Position numbers and translations under genes: made by a program. The notes beneath the pieces are model-generated. The model saw only the letters and a program-made list of their open reading frames with translations, made no database searches and had not been told where the DNA came from. This document shows positions 28,201 through 42,300 of a stretch of 64,000 bases of DNA, piece by piece. The stretch's first letter is position 1; each line of letters begins with the position of its first letter. This DNA comes from Siphonodentalium dalli. Taxonomy: Eukaryota > Mollusca > Scaphopoda > Gadilida > Siphonodentaliidae. The stretch lies in contig CP136064.1 in NCBI GenBank assembly GCA_032622095.1, positions 262,179,863-262,243,862 on the forward strand. Direction: 5' to 3'.

Positions 28201-31200
28201 TTAATAGTTTGCTTTTATGCGCTCATATTTTCCTTGTAGTCCGATCTAAGACGTAAATCTGTATAGATAATGCTGAATTGGATATATATAATAGATCGGT
28301 ATCGAATATGTGGGGTAATACTGGATTATCCACAGTCGCAGCTCCTGTTTTCACCTCCTTAGCTTTATTTGCTTCCTTTGAATCTTTAGATTTCACTGCT
28401 TTTTTCCTGTCCTTGGTAGCGTCAGCCTTTGTGTCCTTGGTAGCTTCAGCCTTCGTGTCCTTGGTAGTTTCATCCTCAGTTCTTGCCCTCTTTGATGATA
28501 CCGGTGTTGGGGCAGTCTTCCTTTGTGTGCGTCCAACTTGTGTATCTGTGTCGGAAGAAATTGGACCAATAACTTCACCTGGATCCCGTTCGTTCCACGT
28601 ACTGTCGGAGTCCTTTCATTTAGGATTTAGGTCTGTTCCATCTTATGGCGGAACTGATACTTATACAGAAGGCTTGTACAACCATGAGCCACGACACCGA
28701 TGGGCTCGTATAGCGATTCAGATAAATCTGGCGATGCCTTCAAAATTCACACAGGTAGCACTTGATACCACTCATGCTACTGGACCAATATGGGCATCGA
28801 TTGTCTCTTCCGTGTTGAGGTATTCACCACAAAGAGGGCAATTCCGAGGTTCGAACGATTTCTTGCTCTAGTTGCACTTGGTTTCTGTGTATCGAGGCTA
28901 TGGTTAATATTCTTCTCACTTCTTCCAAAAATTCCTTCCATTAACATTTAATATTGTCTAGAATCGCAAACTATTTACATTACAATTTCATATAAAATGG
29001 TCTTGGTACACATTTTTGAACTGCGTTAATAAATACAATCGATATTAGCCCAATGTATTGAGTAACATGATTGATAACAAAACATTGGGGTATACAGTAA
29101 TGAATGTTTGAAAGTTCTACATTCTTTTCTAATTCTGGCTGTAATTATGCAGGCCATCTTGTGTGATGTGTACACATCACAATTAGCACACCCCGTTCAT
29201 CAATTGCAACATGTAAGCCATTGCATCGCAAACACTATATCATGCCATGGATCTCTACTCTAGCTAACGCCCGTAGATATCATATTCCACCTGTACAAAA
29301 CCTTGGAACTTTTTTGAAAGTTTTGACAGGGAAAAAAAATAACGCGGGGAATATGTTTTTATATACATATTATCTTCCTTAATAATGTACTTCAATGTAG
29401 ATGAAGGTCCAAAATAGAAATTTCACGATTTTAGTGACCGTGTGCGATTTTGCTCTGCGTCCCTTACAATTATGAAATTTCTCCTGGGTAATTAATTCAA
29501 TGTTTATTGCCACATCGGGTCAAAACAATTCACAGAAAATCATGCCATTTCGAGTTGGGACATTCACCTACATTGAAGTACATTACTAAGAACAGATACT
29601 AACTAAGAAATATATGGGTGGGGCGATACTCTGGCTCTTATCTTTCATGGCGAAAGGACATCGGACTACAATGTTTGAACATATATATATTAAACTATTA
29701 TCCCCTCGGTTATCATTAATTAAGAAATGAATATAGTGGGTGTGTAATATTGGATGTTACGGCGCTGTGGTCGTTGGGGTACATTGTGGGTACTAAATGT
29801 GGCCCTACCGACCACACCGCCTTAACACACACACCCACTACATTCATTTCTGATATTTATATAGCATTTTGATGATTTATTCCCGCAAAAAAGCTGAGTG
29901 TATTCTTATTTATTTTCACAAAATGGCCGATAATTTGGGACTAGCCCACGCAACACATTAAGTCAGCCCGATACAGGATTTCCAAACTCTTAGCTACGAT
30001 AACGTGATTGATATAAATAACTTGCCTCAGATGGAATTCGGCTGATCTTTGAAAAGCACGCCCAATTATTATGCTTTATTAATGTTAAGGCCAGATTAGG
30101 TAACAATTTATGCTCCTGTTCGTGTTACACTCTATGTAAATATTCACATCTTATACATGTATTGCAGTCGTTGTTACTGGCGCGATGTGCACTGGGATGG
30201 CGGTAATATTCTCACAAGTCGGCGGTACTCTTATTCAGGTAAGTATATATGCTAGTTAACCAAATCCGTCAGGCAAGTATGCTTGTCAACCAAATCCGTG
30301 GTACTCTTATTGAGGCAAGTATGCTAGTTACCCAAATCCGTCAACTGTTCCATCAGTCACAGTATTTCAAACCCAAACTGCAAGACGACACAGTTCAGCC
30401 CCTCGCTACGCTCTCTAACCACTTCCTCCACGTACATATATGTTCATTTTCTATTGTTGAATACTCATTTGCTATAACAAGCCCAAACTACATATATTAC
30501 CATATATTGTTAATAGAAGTCGAAAATGTCCGATATTTGTCGGCGAATTAGTGCGACGGAATAAATTCATACGCTCTGTTTATCGTTTATTGATTCCCAT
30601 GCATTTGCAAGCCGAGGCATGATTTAAAACTTATTATGTTCAAAGGGACATTCTCTGTTTTGCATATGTGATAACTCGGCTTCGGTAAAATATATCCATG
30701 CGATATAAATCGCAAAAAGCTGGACTATGCTTCCGATTCTGTTGACGTGTTGCCGTCTACATTAGGCGGTACCGATGAAAATTGCCATTTTTTTATGGGA
30801 TTTCCCAAATCCAATATCTTAATATTGAACGACCTTTAAATATTTCTGACGTGGTGGCAGTGGTCAGACAGCGTAGCGAGGGGAATGGACTCTGCCTTGC
30901 AGTTTATTTTAAACCACATAATGCCCAAATGTGGCTCTTCAATGGCACATAATATGCAATACAATATTGAAATGTCGTGCGGAATATAGATGTCAGGACA
31001 TGGAAAGTATTACCAATGCCCTGTTTTGTCGAGCAGTAGAAAGACGGTCCCAAATTTCTTTAGCTTCACCTCAACCCTGTTTAAATTGTTAGCTATTACA
31101 ATCCAACTAACGTTTTTAAGCCATGAGATAAAGCTAGTGAGTTCATAGCAACCACCAAGGGTGCTTATACCTCAGGCAGGTGAAGGACGTCATATAATAG

Positions 31201-34200
31201 TAACCACCAAGGGTGCTTATACTTCAGGCAGGTGAAGGACGTCATATAATAGTAACCACCAAGGGTGCTTATACCTCAGGCAGGTGAAGGACGTCATATA
31301 ATGTTTTCTATATCCATCAGTGATTTTTCAAGATCGCGGGTATAGATTTTGGAGAAATTGACACGTGACTTACGGTTAGCAACCGTGTGGAGATTGCAAA
31401 AAACGCGGAATTGGAAATGAAGCTTCACGATAAAAATGAAAGTAACTACTTCACAACTTACGAAGAATTCACATGTTATTTAAGTCTATTACATTCATTT
31501 AAACCAATTTTGTTGGTCAGTTTAATGAAAATGAAAAATGAAGAAGTCATGACGATAATCCACGACCCGTCTTGTCAATTTGGCTTGTCGTCTCCGTCGT
31601 GACCACTTCATGATGTTACATAAACTATTCTTAGCGTTATGTCCCCGAAAAAGGCACATTTGAGGAACATCATGTGTGGTTGCTCCACTACGTGTCACGT
31701 ACGATTCATATTATATTTACTGACCTATTTTGATCCACACAAACCTGACAAAAGCGTGCAATTATTATTTTATATTCATTGCCCTAAATAGTACATGTCA
31801 CTTTAAAGGCCCACTTAATTTTCGAATGCCCACATCACATTATATACAGAATATTCAATAGTATATATACCATTGGGAAGAGGAAGATTCAAAGCAGTGT
31901 ATTATCAACTTATCGGGTCGAATAAACTGTGATCATATTGTTTTTGTCAATGTACCGACGTTTGTGCTATGCCTAGTTTCGATCTGGTATGTACGCCCAG
32001 TCTATTATTCTCTCAATATAATGGGAATAACTATATATATGTGTTGTTAATTATAATGCATTCCGATTCCGGGAAGTCATGGTGTGAATATGAGAATCTC
32101 TGTCACTTGGTGGCCACAAATGTTCCGTATTCCGGTAGAATATATACATGTATATAGATTTTGGTTCCTCTTCCAAATGGTATATAATATGGTATACGTT
32201 ATATATAATGTGATCTGGACATTCGTAATTAAGCGGGCCTTTAAGACAACTCTTGGTCAGACAACAGTGTGGACAATCAGTTCAGCTAATCAAACATTAT
32301 TACAGAAAACAGAGTTTAGCTAATCAAACAGTATTACAGATTACAGAGGTTTTACATTATTACTGATAACAGTGGTTTTAAATAAAACATTATTACAGAT
32401 AACAATGGTTTTACATCAAGCATTATTACAGATGACAGTGGTTTTACTAAGTGGAATCAGCTAATCAAACATTACAGATAACAGTGGTATTACATCGAAC
32501 ATTATTACAGATAACAGTGGTATTACATCGAACATTATTACAGATAACAATGGTTTTGAATCAAACATTATTACAGATAACAATGGTTTTACATCAAGCA
32601 TTATTACAGATGACAGTGGTTTTACTAAGTGGAATCAGCTAATCAAACATTACAGATAACAGTGGTATTACATCGAACATTATTACAGATAACAGTGGTA
32701 TTACATCGAACATTATTACAGATAACAATGGTTTTAAATCAAACATTATTACAGATAACAATGGTTTTAAATCAAACATTATTACAGATAACAATGGTTT
32801 TACATTTGTACAGATAACAGTGGTTTTATTACAGATAACAGTGGTTTTACTAAGTGGAATTGGCGCTCCAATGATTGGTGTTTTCGTCGTCGGCATCCTC
32901 TGTCCATGGATCAACGGAAAGGTAAGGATTTGCCACGGTCATGGGCGAACTAAACACCACCAAAACAAAAAAGAAGCCACACCTCAAATTTCGTTTTTTG
33001 TGGGATTTGCCAGGGTCATGGGAGAATAAACACCAAAAAAAAAGAATCCACCCCTCACATTTCGAGCATTGTGTACACATATAGTTGGTTAGTTGTTATG
33101 AAATTTGGCACGTGTATGGTGACATATATGGCAGATATTTGGCACAGCTGCATGCTATATGTACTTTTCTCCGAGACACGCCGCGGGTTGCGCTTTGTAC
33201 GTGTCTGGGACTATATAACACACAAGGCGCCGATTTTAGAAGCTGCATGCAATATGTACTTTTCTCCGAGACACGCCGCGGGTTGCGCTTTGTACATGTC
33301 TGGGACTATATAACACACAAGGCGCCGATTTTAGAAGCTGCATGCTATAATTATGTACTTTTCTCCGAGACATGCCGCGGGTTGCCCTTTGTACATGTCT
33401 GGGACTATATAACACACAAGGCGCCGATTTTAGAAGCTGCATGCTATATGTACTTATCTCCGAGACACGCCGCGGGTTGCGCTTTGTACATGTATGGGAC
33501 TATATAACACACAAGGCGCCGATTTTAGAAGCTGCATGCTATATGTATACTTGTCTCCGAGAAACGCCGCGGGTTGCGCTTTGTACGTTTCTGGGACTAT
33601 ATAACACACAAGGCGCCGCGGGTTGCGCTTTGTACGTGTCTGGGACTATATAACACACAAGGCGCCGACTATATAACACACAAGGCGCCCATTTTAGAAG
33701 CTGCATGGATTTCGAGACATTGCAATTGTTTTGGGGGATATATGGATTGGGTCAAATTTTACCATTGAAGTGTAAAATTCCAGCACTATTTTGTTTCCGT
33801 GTAATCTATACCCAGTCTCTTTGAAAAGCCGACGAAAATCCTATATCGGATGTACGTCTGTAAAGGTGTCCATAATATTTCATTCTACGACGACGCGGCA
33901 TTCCCAACATGATGTAATAAACCGTTTCCAAATATGGAGCGCATTCCTGGCATAGTAAATGTTTGAGAATCGTACTATTTAGAAATAGTTATAAATACAA
34001 CTAGATGCGAAAAGATAATCAGTCATATACAGTTGTCGGTCGCGATTGAGTGAGACACGGGGATTTGTCGCCCCATCGAGACCTGCAATGTCACCCGAGG
34101 GCCACCAGGCCCGAGGGTGACATTCCAGGTCGAGAGCGGCGACAAATCCCCGTGTCTTACGAAATCAAGGGTGACGACTGTTTTGTTATCTGACAAATGA

Positions 34201-36367
34201 GTACACACGAACCTTCTTAATGGCATGCCTAAGTACGCGCGTATATTCATTAATCCAGCTCGAAGAGTTAATTTTATGTTGGAATCCTCGCTTTTTAGAA
34301 AATAAAACGTTCACAATTTGGATCAATTGATACACCCATCACTTGCGGAGCTATTGTCTGATTAGTTTGATGGTCGCGTGGTGAGAATCGGTTCACGGAA
34401 GGAGGAGTAAAGCAAATTCGAAGTATAGTAGCCATGCTGCGAAATGTTCGGTGTCGTTTTAAATGAGCGTAAAAACGCAGGTGGACGTGTTTATTTCGAG
34501 AACGCTAAAATGTGAAACTTACACGTTGTAGTGGTGCCAAAAGAAATTGACAACTGTTACAGACTGTTACGCAACATAAGGGTATTCATGTGAAATCTGA
34601 GGAATGTATAACCGACGAAAATTGTCAATTGATAAATAGTAAAGAGTGGCTATTTGATCTTTAGAGCTTAGTACGTATTTGTAACGTATGCACGTCGTAT
34701 GTGCAATTGTCTGCAGCACATACCAACTGCATAATAAGGTTTATTATATTTTCAGTAACTTTTTCTGCCAAAATAATAATCGTATCCCCATTCCCGGAAG
34801 TGCCACGATGTTATCCTACTCTCAGAGGTTTATCCTACTCCCAGCGATGACGGACTATTTATCCCAACCTCGCACGTTCTGAATTACGTAATAAGTGCAC
34901 ATTTTGGGTTACTCCCCTTACACCAAAATAAGGTGCATAGTCAGATAACACAAAATACATCACCAAAAACACAGACCACCAATGTGTTATCGACATCAAA
35001 TTCCAGCTCAGTGAATTTGCAGGATCAAGACCAACTGGGAAACATTTTTGGTTACGCTACACTTCGGAATCCAAAGATCGAAATCGTGATAAACAATTGT
35101 TCCCACAAGTGCATTCGCACCAAGAAAATGAAAACAGTGTTGAAATCCACTTCAGTATCTTCAAGCAGTTCCACTTCAAATTCCACTGATATTCGAGTGC
35201 ATATTCCAAATGAAAGTGAGCAGTGATATCTCATAGAACTAGGAAGGCTTATCCACACAATGACATTCCAAACAGTTACTAATTTAATCAATAAAGTTTG
35301 TTGTTTGTTTGAAAAATTCCTCCGAAAAATCCCCTTTGAAGTTGGTGGCAATAGGAGAAATCAGTCAATGAAATGACGTCACGTTCCTTATACGGGGTAA
35401 AATACTATGGCGCGCGCGGCTATAGTAAAAAATTCATGAATGAGTGACGTAATCGATTTACCTTATTTGGGTTGTTATCTTATCATTGCGCGTAATTTAA
35501 CGGAAACATTTAGGTCAATATTCAGAATCGGAACATCTTCTCAATGCATTTTATTAGAGTTGTGTCGTGACAAACTGTTGTGGAAAATATAATAAACACA
35601 ATAGTTAACTGTCATCAGCGACGAACGAAGTTTCTCCTCTCGTGAGATGCGAGGATTATTTTTCTCTCGACAAACGCCTCGTGAAAAATAATCCTGCGCA
35701 TCTCACTCGAGGAGAAACTTCGTTCGTCTATTGTCTATTTATCTATTTGTTCCACGGTATTTATTATTGATATAAAAAGGTCCAATATGAACATTACACC
35801 TTATAACGGATTTGTGTCCGTGATAACACCATTTATACATAGCGTGCTTTAATTGCAAATTAAAGACAAAAATCATGCAAATTAGCAAACACCACAGTTC
35901 GCGGTTGTTACGAAACAGTGGGGTTTATAAAATGCGTGTTTTCTGAAATTATTAGAGAGTTGTGAGATAATTTCTGCATGTTGAGTTCTTCGTAGTTCTA
36001 TGTTTACTGGTAACAGCTGAGCGGTCAATAACTGCCGAAATGTTACCCTCGAGGGTAGCAAGTGATTTGCGGCCCACCATGTGACGCAACCTCGGCCAAT
36101 CAGAAAAGAGGAAAATGGGATGAAGATAACAATATACAGTTGTCGCCCGCGATTTGGGTGAGACACGGGGCCAGGTCCGAGGGTGACATTCCAGGTCGAG
36201 AGCGGCGACAAATCCCCGTGTCTCACAAAAACAAGGGTGACGACTGTTTTGTTATCTGACAAATGAATACACACGAACTTTCTTAATGTATATCTGTTTT
36301 GCCTCCTCGTGGGAGAGTAGATATTTACATGAGTTATAATCTATTATATATTTTGGAAGATCTGTGT

Positions 36368-36398
<31 letters not shown>

Positions 36399-39300
36399 GG
36401 GGTGTCTGTGTGTGTGTTCGCGATGAACTCGAAAACGGCCCTATCGATTTCGATGAAACTTGGTATGTGGGGGTATTTTCGGCCGGGAAGTGGCATAGGC
36501 CTATTAATTTGCCCGTGTGACCTTGACCTTGAAATCGGGTAATTTCAAGGTCAAACGCCCGAATATCACGGGATTTCGATGAAACTTGGTATGTTGTGGT
36601 ACTTTCATTTGGGGAGTCTCATAAGCATATTCATTTGCCCGTGCGACGTGACATTGACCTTGAAATCAGGTCAATTCAAGGTCAAATCGCCAATTTTGAT
36701 GGGATTTCGACGAAATTTTATACATAGGGTTACTTTTGTCCACTGGGTGTTTTGGACGGGTCGAATCGTGACCCCGACCTGACCTTGACCTTCAAAATGA
36801 TCAATTCGAGGTCAAATCTGGTAAAACCGGATGGATTTCGACGGGTACTTTAGTCGAGTACTTTTGTCCGGGCAGTGTTTTGGACGGGTCAAATCGTGAC
36901 CCCACCTGACCTTCACCTTCAAAATGGACAATTCAAGGTGAAAGCCCGGACGAAGTCGGGTCACCTTCTAGTACATATATAAATATACAGTTTAACTAGA
37001 TTGGTAACACGATTTCTGTGATAGTCCATGCATTATCAGAATCATTTATATAGCAATCTGACACACACAAGAATACATGTTCGTGTATTTATGAACAGCG
37101 CTGGAAAACATGGTCCGAATTGGTGTTTGTGATCATATTACATATATATAGCAAGAATACACTTGTGTCTATGATCACCAAGTCTAAAACATCGTAGATA
37201 TGTTCGGAGAGCGACGGCATGTGACCTCAGAGGAAAACTGACATAAGATATGTTGGTGCGAGAGATGCGAGGAACAGATACACATCGATCCCGTGTTTAT
37301 TTAGTATCATTTCCCAGTGCTGATCAACTAAATGTATCACTGTGGCCGACCTGCAAGACCAAAACACATGGTATAACTCGTGGTTGTAATCCGTGTCGCA
37401 CAAACTGCACGTCAGATTATTTTCGTAGGTTGATTTGTTGAGCAGCTTTGCTAAGTGTCTCAGTGGCTTCGAGAATGATCGGTGGGATTTGCACAGATTC
37501 CAAATTTTCCATGTTTGATTGGTATGGGAATGGCAGCGCATGAATAGTGAGAGCTCGGCATTGAGCGCAGTCGAACGATACCACGAAGAGTAATAGTTTG
37601 TTTCGACTGTCTCGCGAACCAGTCTCTTCCATTCGTTTTTCGATGGGAATAATCCTGTGTCCATGAAGACAGTGAGGAATGTTAAAAGATGATATTCCTC
37701 TAATAAGGTGAAAATGTCTTTAAAAAAAAATCAACGGAGTCTGGTGGCCCACCGGTATGTGTATGAGTTTTTCAAGGAAGTACAGTTTCCGCAGGTGAAT
37801 TTCCATCTCGACTGGAAGCAATCCCAGGAGACTAAGCGCCACAGTCGTTGGTGTCCTGGTTGGAAGAGATTGCATATGTTTCACACATACACGGAATGAC
37901 CGTTCGATTGTTAGCAGAGTAGATTTGATGTTTAATGGAAGTAATTCGCTCCCATATAGAGCTTTGGGGAGAACGATACAGTTCAGTAACTTGGCCATTA
38001 CGGATGGAGAACAAGATCTCGTCATTGGCTTCCCTGCTAGAGCGAAGTATATATTTCTCATTTTATGAGATATCTGTTCCGAACGATTGGCTGAATTGTT
38101 GAATTTCCCTTGGGTAATTCCGAGATGAGAACATTCTGTAACTTCACTGAGATTATGGCCTCCGAGCAGCCATGTTCTGTTCTGTTTATTTTGCCGGACA
38201 CTTTCATTAAAAACAACAACCTTACTTTTCGTACTTGAAAAGTTGAACCTCCAAGTCACACTGTAATCGTGACAGATAGATAGCATTTCATCGAGACCAG
38301 CTTTGGAGAGCGATACAATTGCGATATCGTCTGCTGTAGTTGGGGCAGAGCATACGATGTTGTGAATTGCCATCCCCTGTTGTGCCGCAGTTAGTTTTAG
38401 GAGCAAGTCATTCACATACACCAAGTAAAAGAACGGTGAACTGACAGCTCCTTGGCGCGTTCCTTGTGAGATAGGGAATGGATCCGACACACCGCCATTG
38501 TACAGTATTTTGCTGCAGCAATCCTTATGCATGTTGCTGATTAATCTAAGAGGTTTACCTCGAATTCCAAATTGATATAATTTCAACATTAGGCCTGTGT
38601 GCCAGACGCGATCGAAAGCCTTCGCCGAGTCCAGGAAACACACAAACGCGCGAGAACCCTTGTCAGGAGCATATGCCACGGCTTCCTGTAATACGAAAGA
38701 TGACATTCGTGCAGCTGATATTCTTCTGGAAGCCGCTCTGTTGCTCACTTGGGAAATTGACACATAGAGGACTTTTCCACACGCGGTTCATAATGACTGC
38801 TTCAAAAACTTTGTAGATAACTGGTAAGAGCGTTATCGCACGATAGCTGTCAGGCAGGTGTGGTTCTTTTGGTGACCCCTTATACAAAGGGACAATAAGT
38901 CCCGTTTTCATTTCTCGTGGTACGTGTTCAAATTTAAGGATGCCGTTGTAAAGAACACACAACAAACGTATGACCGAGTCTGGACTGTAGATGAGATGTT
39001 CGTTTGAGATATTATCTTCACCTCCAGACTTGTTAACTTTTAACGCACACACGACAGAACGGATGTCCTTGGGTGATATTTGTGCGCACAAATCTACAGA
39101 TGAAAGATCTGCATTGTCCGAATTGGTAAACGAGTTGACAGTAGATATGACATATTGTTCGAAAGCTGACTCTTCGTGTGTAGGTTCGCTGTACAACTGT
39201 TCAAAGTAGTCCCTCCAGCCAGTAAGTATGTTTGTTGAGTCGCGAGTCATCACACCTTTGAATTCCATCTCTGATGCGATTGTCCGTTTCGGTTTATCGG

Positions 39301-42300
39301 AATTCAGCAGCTTCCAAAACGAACAATGGTCGTTGCTGGCATGGTGTTCCAGATCGTCGTAAATTTTCTGCTCATGCTGACGTGCTGCTGATCGGAATGC
39401 ACGACGGAAGTCACGTTTAGCATTTTTGTAGTTGACATAGGACTCTGACCAAACTAAATGCGGCCTGCCATCCTGGATCCATATATGTCGACGTGAATTA
39501 GAATATTTGTGAAGCAGTTCGAGTTCATCATTCCAGTACGGGTTAAGATAATGAACGTGTGGTCGCAAACTCGGAAGCATTTAGCAAAGCGACAACTATG
39601 TCTTGGTACATATTGGATAGGTATAATTTACTGGAAATGACACAGGAGCTCAGAAATGTACACCTAGAGTCCAAGAACAGTTGGAATTTGTTGATATCTA
39701 AACGCTTCCAATTAAAGCGTGTTTGAGTGTGGTGTGTCGTGGGAGGAGCAGGGATTTCTGGAAATATAAGATGACATGCTACAGGAACGTGACATGATGT
39801 GTTAGATGGTTTATCATCAAATATTTCACATCTTAGAACGAAGTCTGCCATGGATGTGGGTATCACGATATGATCTATCAGCGTTGGTGATCCGGCTCCA
39901 GGAAATGGGAAAAAGGAAAACTTGTCACCAGAACACATATTCGAAGTTGTTGTAGAAAATGCCTGTATGTTGTCCAAAAGTTTAGTAAAAAGTTTAGATC
40001 GGACCGCGTGACACGAAGGAGGATTTTTCTGTCTGGAGTCACCGATATGTGCATTAAAATCGCCGATGATTAATACGAAACTGTCCTCTGCGTACATTCT
40101 TGTATAGTTTTCGAGCGATTGGAGGCAATCTTTAAAATAAGAATCGTCATGATTAGTGCTTGGAAGGTACACCTGTATTACTGTCAGTTGTATGCTGGAT
40201 GTCATACGGATTCGGACAGCTATGAAGCGTTGTTCCTCAATTTGGATGTATGTACAATGTTTTATAAGGTTCCGGCGTAGAAGTAGTGCCACTCCGTCAC
40301 GTGTGAAGGGGCCTCCTGATTTTGTTTCAATCAGTCTGCCAGGTTTAGATACATGCACATAGTCATTAGCACATAGGGAATCAAAGTGGTATATATTGTC
40401 TATATCCAACCAGTGCTCTGATATACCGATTACGTCGAACTTCTTCGTGTTGATTAACTTCGAAAGGTAAGTAGTATTGTTAATTGCACCACTAGCGTTC
40501 CAAGTCAGTATGTTAAGGTCACTCATCATTGAAGCCGTTATTCGTCGTGCCTGGAGGATCGCGCGTCCATGATCTGCACCGGACCCCATGATGTAAGAAC
40601 CCATCAGCTAGTAATTTGTCCACGTCGTGTGAGTGTATTATAATACGTGCTGACTGGGTCCCTTGCACTTTACTATTAAACAGTTTTACGAAGGTTGGGA
40701 CAACGCCCCGCTCCGTGAGGTATGTGTGTATTTTCTCCTGGGTTACAGTTGGTGATATCCTGCCAAGAAAGAACTTTCTCGTACGTTTCAATTTCCTAAT
40801 GAAACCGATGAAACCAACAGAATCGTTCTGAATCACTGGGTTCAGTTGATCATCAACTGATTTATTTTCCTGGAGTTCAAGTATGGGTCGTTGTGTTTCG
40901 GTTGTATGCCTGGGTGAATTGTGATAGTCAGATGAATCCGAATGTAAGATCAAAGACACACTGTTGAATCGGTCTTCGTTGGTAGATGATTCTGTTTCTA
41001 TCGCATCATGGAGGTTTGCAGCCGATTTTGCTGGCGGGGATATATTAATTATATTGTCGATATTGGAGTTCGATGCCCCGGGTTGAACGCTAGTTACATG
41101 TTCAGGTCCTGTCGTTTCCCCATATCTTGCTGATACCGATGCAGTTCCCACAGTACGGAGAGATGGAGAGGAATTTGGGAGTAGGCGATAATTGACCTGT
41201 TCTTTTATCCGCCTGTTCCTTGCACACATCAAACGAATCAAATTGTGCATACACATTTTCTGAGCCGGACGAGGTAGGTGACGCTTTCATATTCGGTGGT
41301 TCCACCGCTATGGAATCACCTTTTAACCATGAATTTCGCAGAGAACCACTTGAGATAAATTTCATATGCGATTCCACGAACTTAGTAAGTTCTTTGTATT
41401 TGTCCATGCTGTTTGCAGCGAATATCTCGAAAACTGAGCATATATTTTTCTCAACTAGATCAATATAGTCTTTAGTTTTGCCTGCAGTGTTTGCACATTT
41501 CTGAGAGACGTTGTTCAGTTTCTGGTTGAGAGCGTCTGATTTGACACAAACTTTACCGAGAGACACAATTTTATTGTTCAAAGACTTTGTCGTTTGCTCT
41601 CGTTCAGCATTACTGCCTATAATGTCATCTTTTAATAGCTTCACTTGTGATTTAAGATTGTCTCTACCCATGCATTTATCACTTTGCATGCTTTGTTGGG
41701 CAAGATCTAACGCTGTTTGTGCCGAGTTAGAGGAACATGTTTCGATCAGGCTTTCAATAGAATTCTGCAGTGAGTTTAGTGTGTCGAACACTGTCTTCTT
41801 ATCACTTGTGACTGCTGCAAGTGACGACTCCAAGCTACAGAGTCTTTTGTTTATGGAAGAGTTCTCTGTTGCGGAATTTGCTTTGATAAGTGTGATGTCG
41901 GTAATCACGTCTGCTAGCTTCTCCTGAATGCACACTGAGTCACAGATACAAGTCGAGATTGGAACTTGACTATTCTCTGCAGAAGCACTGTCATGGCGTT
42001 GGTTTGATTTATATATGGAGTCTCTAATATCATCGAATGCTCCGCCGTGAATGAAATGGGCCAGCACATATATGTCCTTCGCGAGTTTCTTCTCAAGTGG
42101 AATGCCACCCTTTTTCGTTGGCATACGAGGTTTGGGTTTGTAACCCTAGAGGTCAGAACACTGCTGCCTAGCTCTGACGAATACACTTTGACGTAACGAT
42201 TCGAGATTTACGTGATCTGACACATCTTCGATGAGTTTAGATATAAATGTCTCTCTCTCGAGCTGGATTAATGAATATACGCGAGTACTTAGGCATGTCA

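Larger units (their letters stand above)
37200..42240 (-). mobile_element. APE-type non-LTR retrotransposon (LINE), full-length-like but broken
   Basis: A 5-kb element antisense to the SLC5 gene, inside its largest intron. In element order (right to left): ORF1 in two frames, overlapping ORF2 with apurinic-type endonuclease, reverse transcriptase and a C-terminal Cys/His knuckle. At least four frame breaks (near 41.1-41.25, 39.56, 38.7 and 37.7 kb) make it inactive. No poly-A or target duplication was identified, so the ends are approximate. It abuts a foldback repeat at 42258. Confidence 0.85.

Noticed and set aside
28278-28871. 197-codon plus-strand open frame
   Set aside because: The opposite strand carries the more protein-like pieces (Cys finger, Lys-rich tail); the plus frame is their shadow.
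32451-32817. Small hydrophobic repeat protein ITVVLHRTLLQ
   Set aside because: It is the exon 10 acceptor minisatellite read in frame; its starts are GTG in repeat units and no promoter context is visible.
33085-33768. Overlapping 64-140-codon frames on plus strand
   Set aside because: All lie inside the ~95-bp satellite and shift with its unit length.
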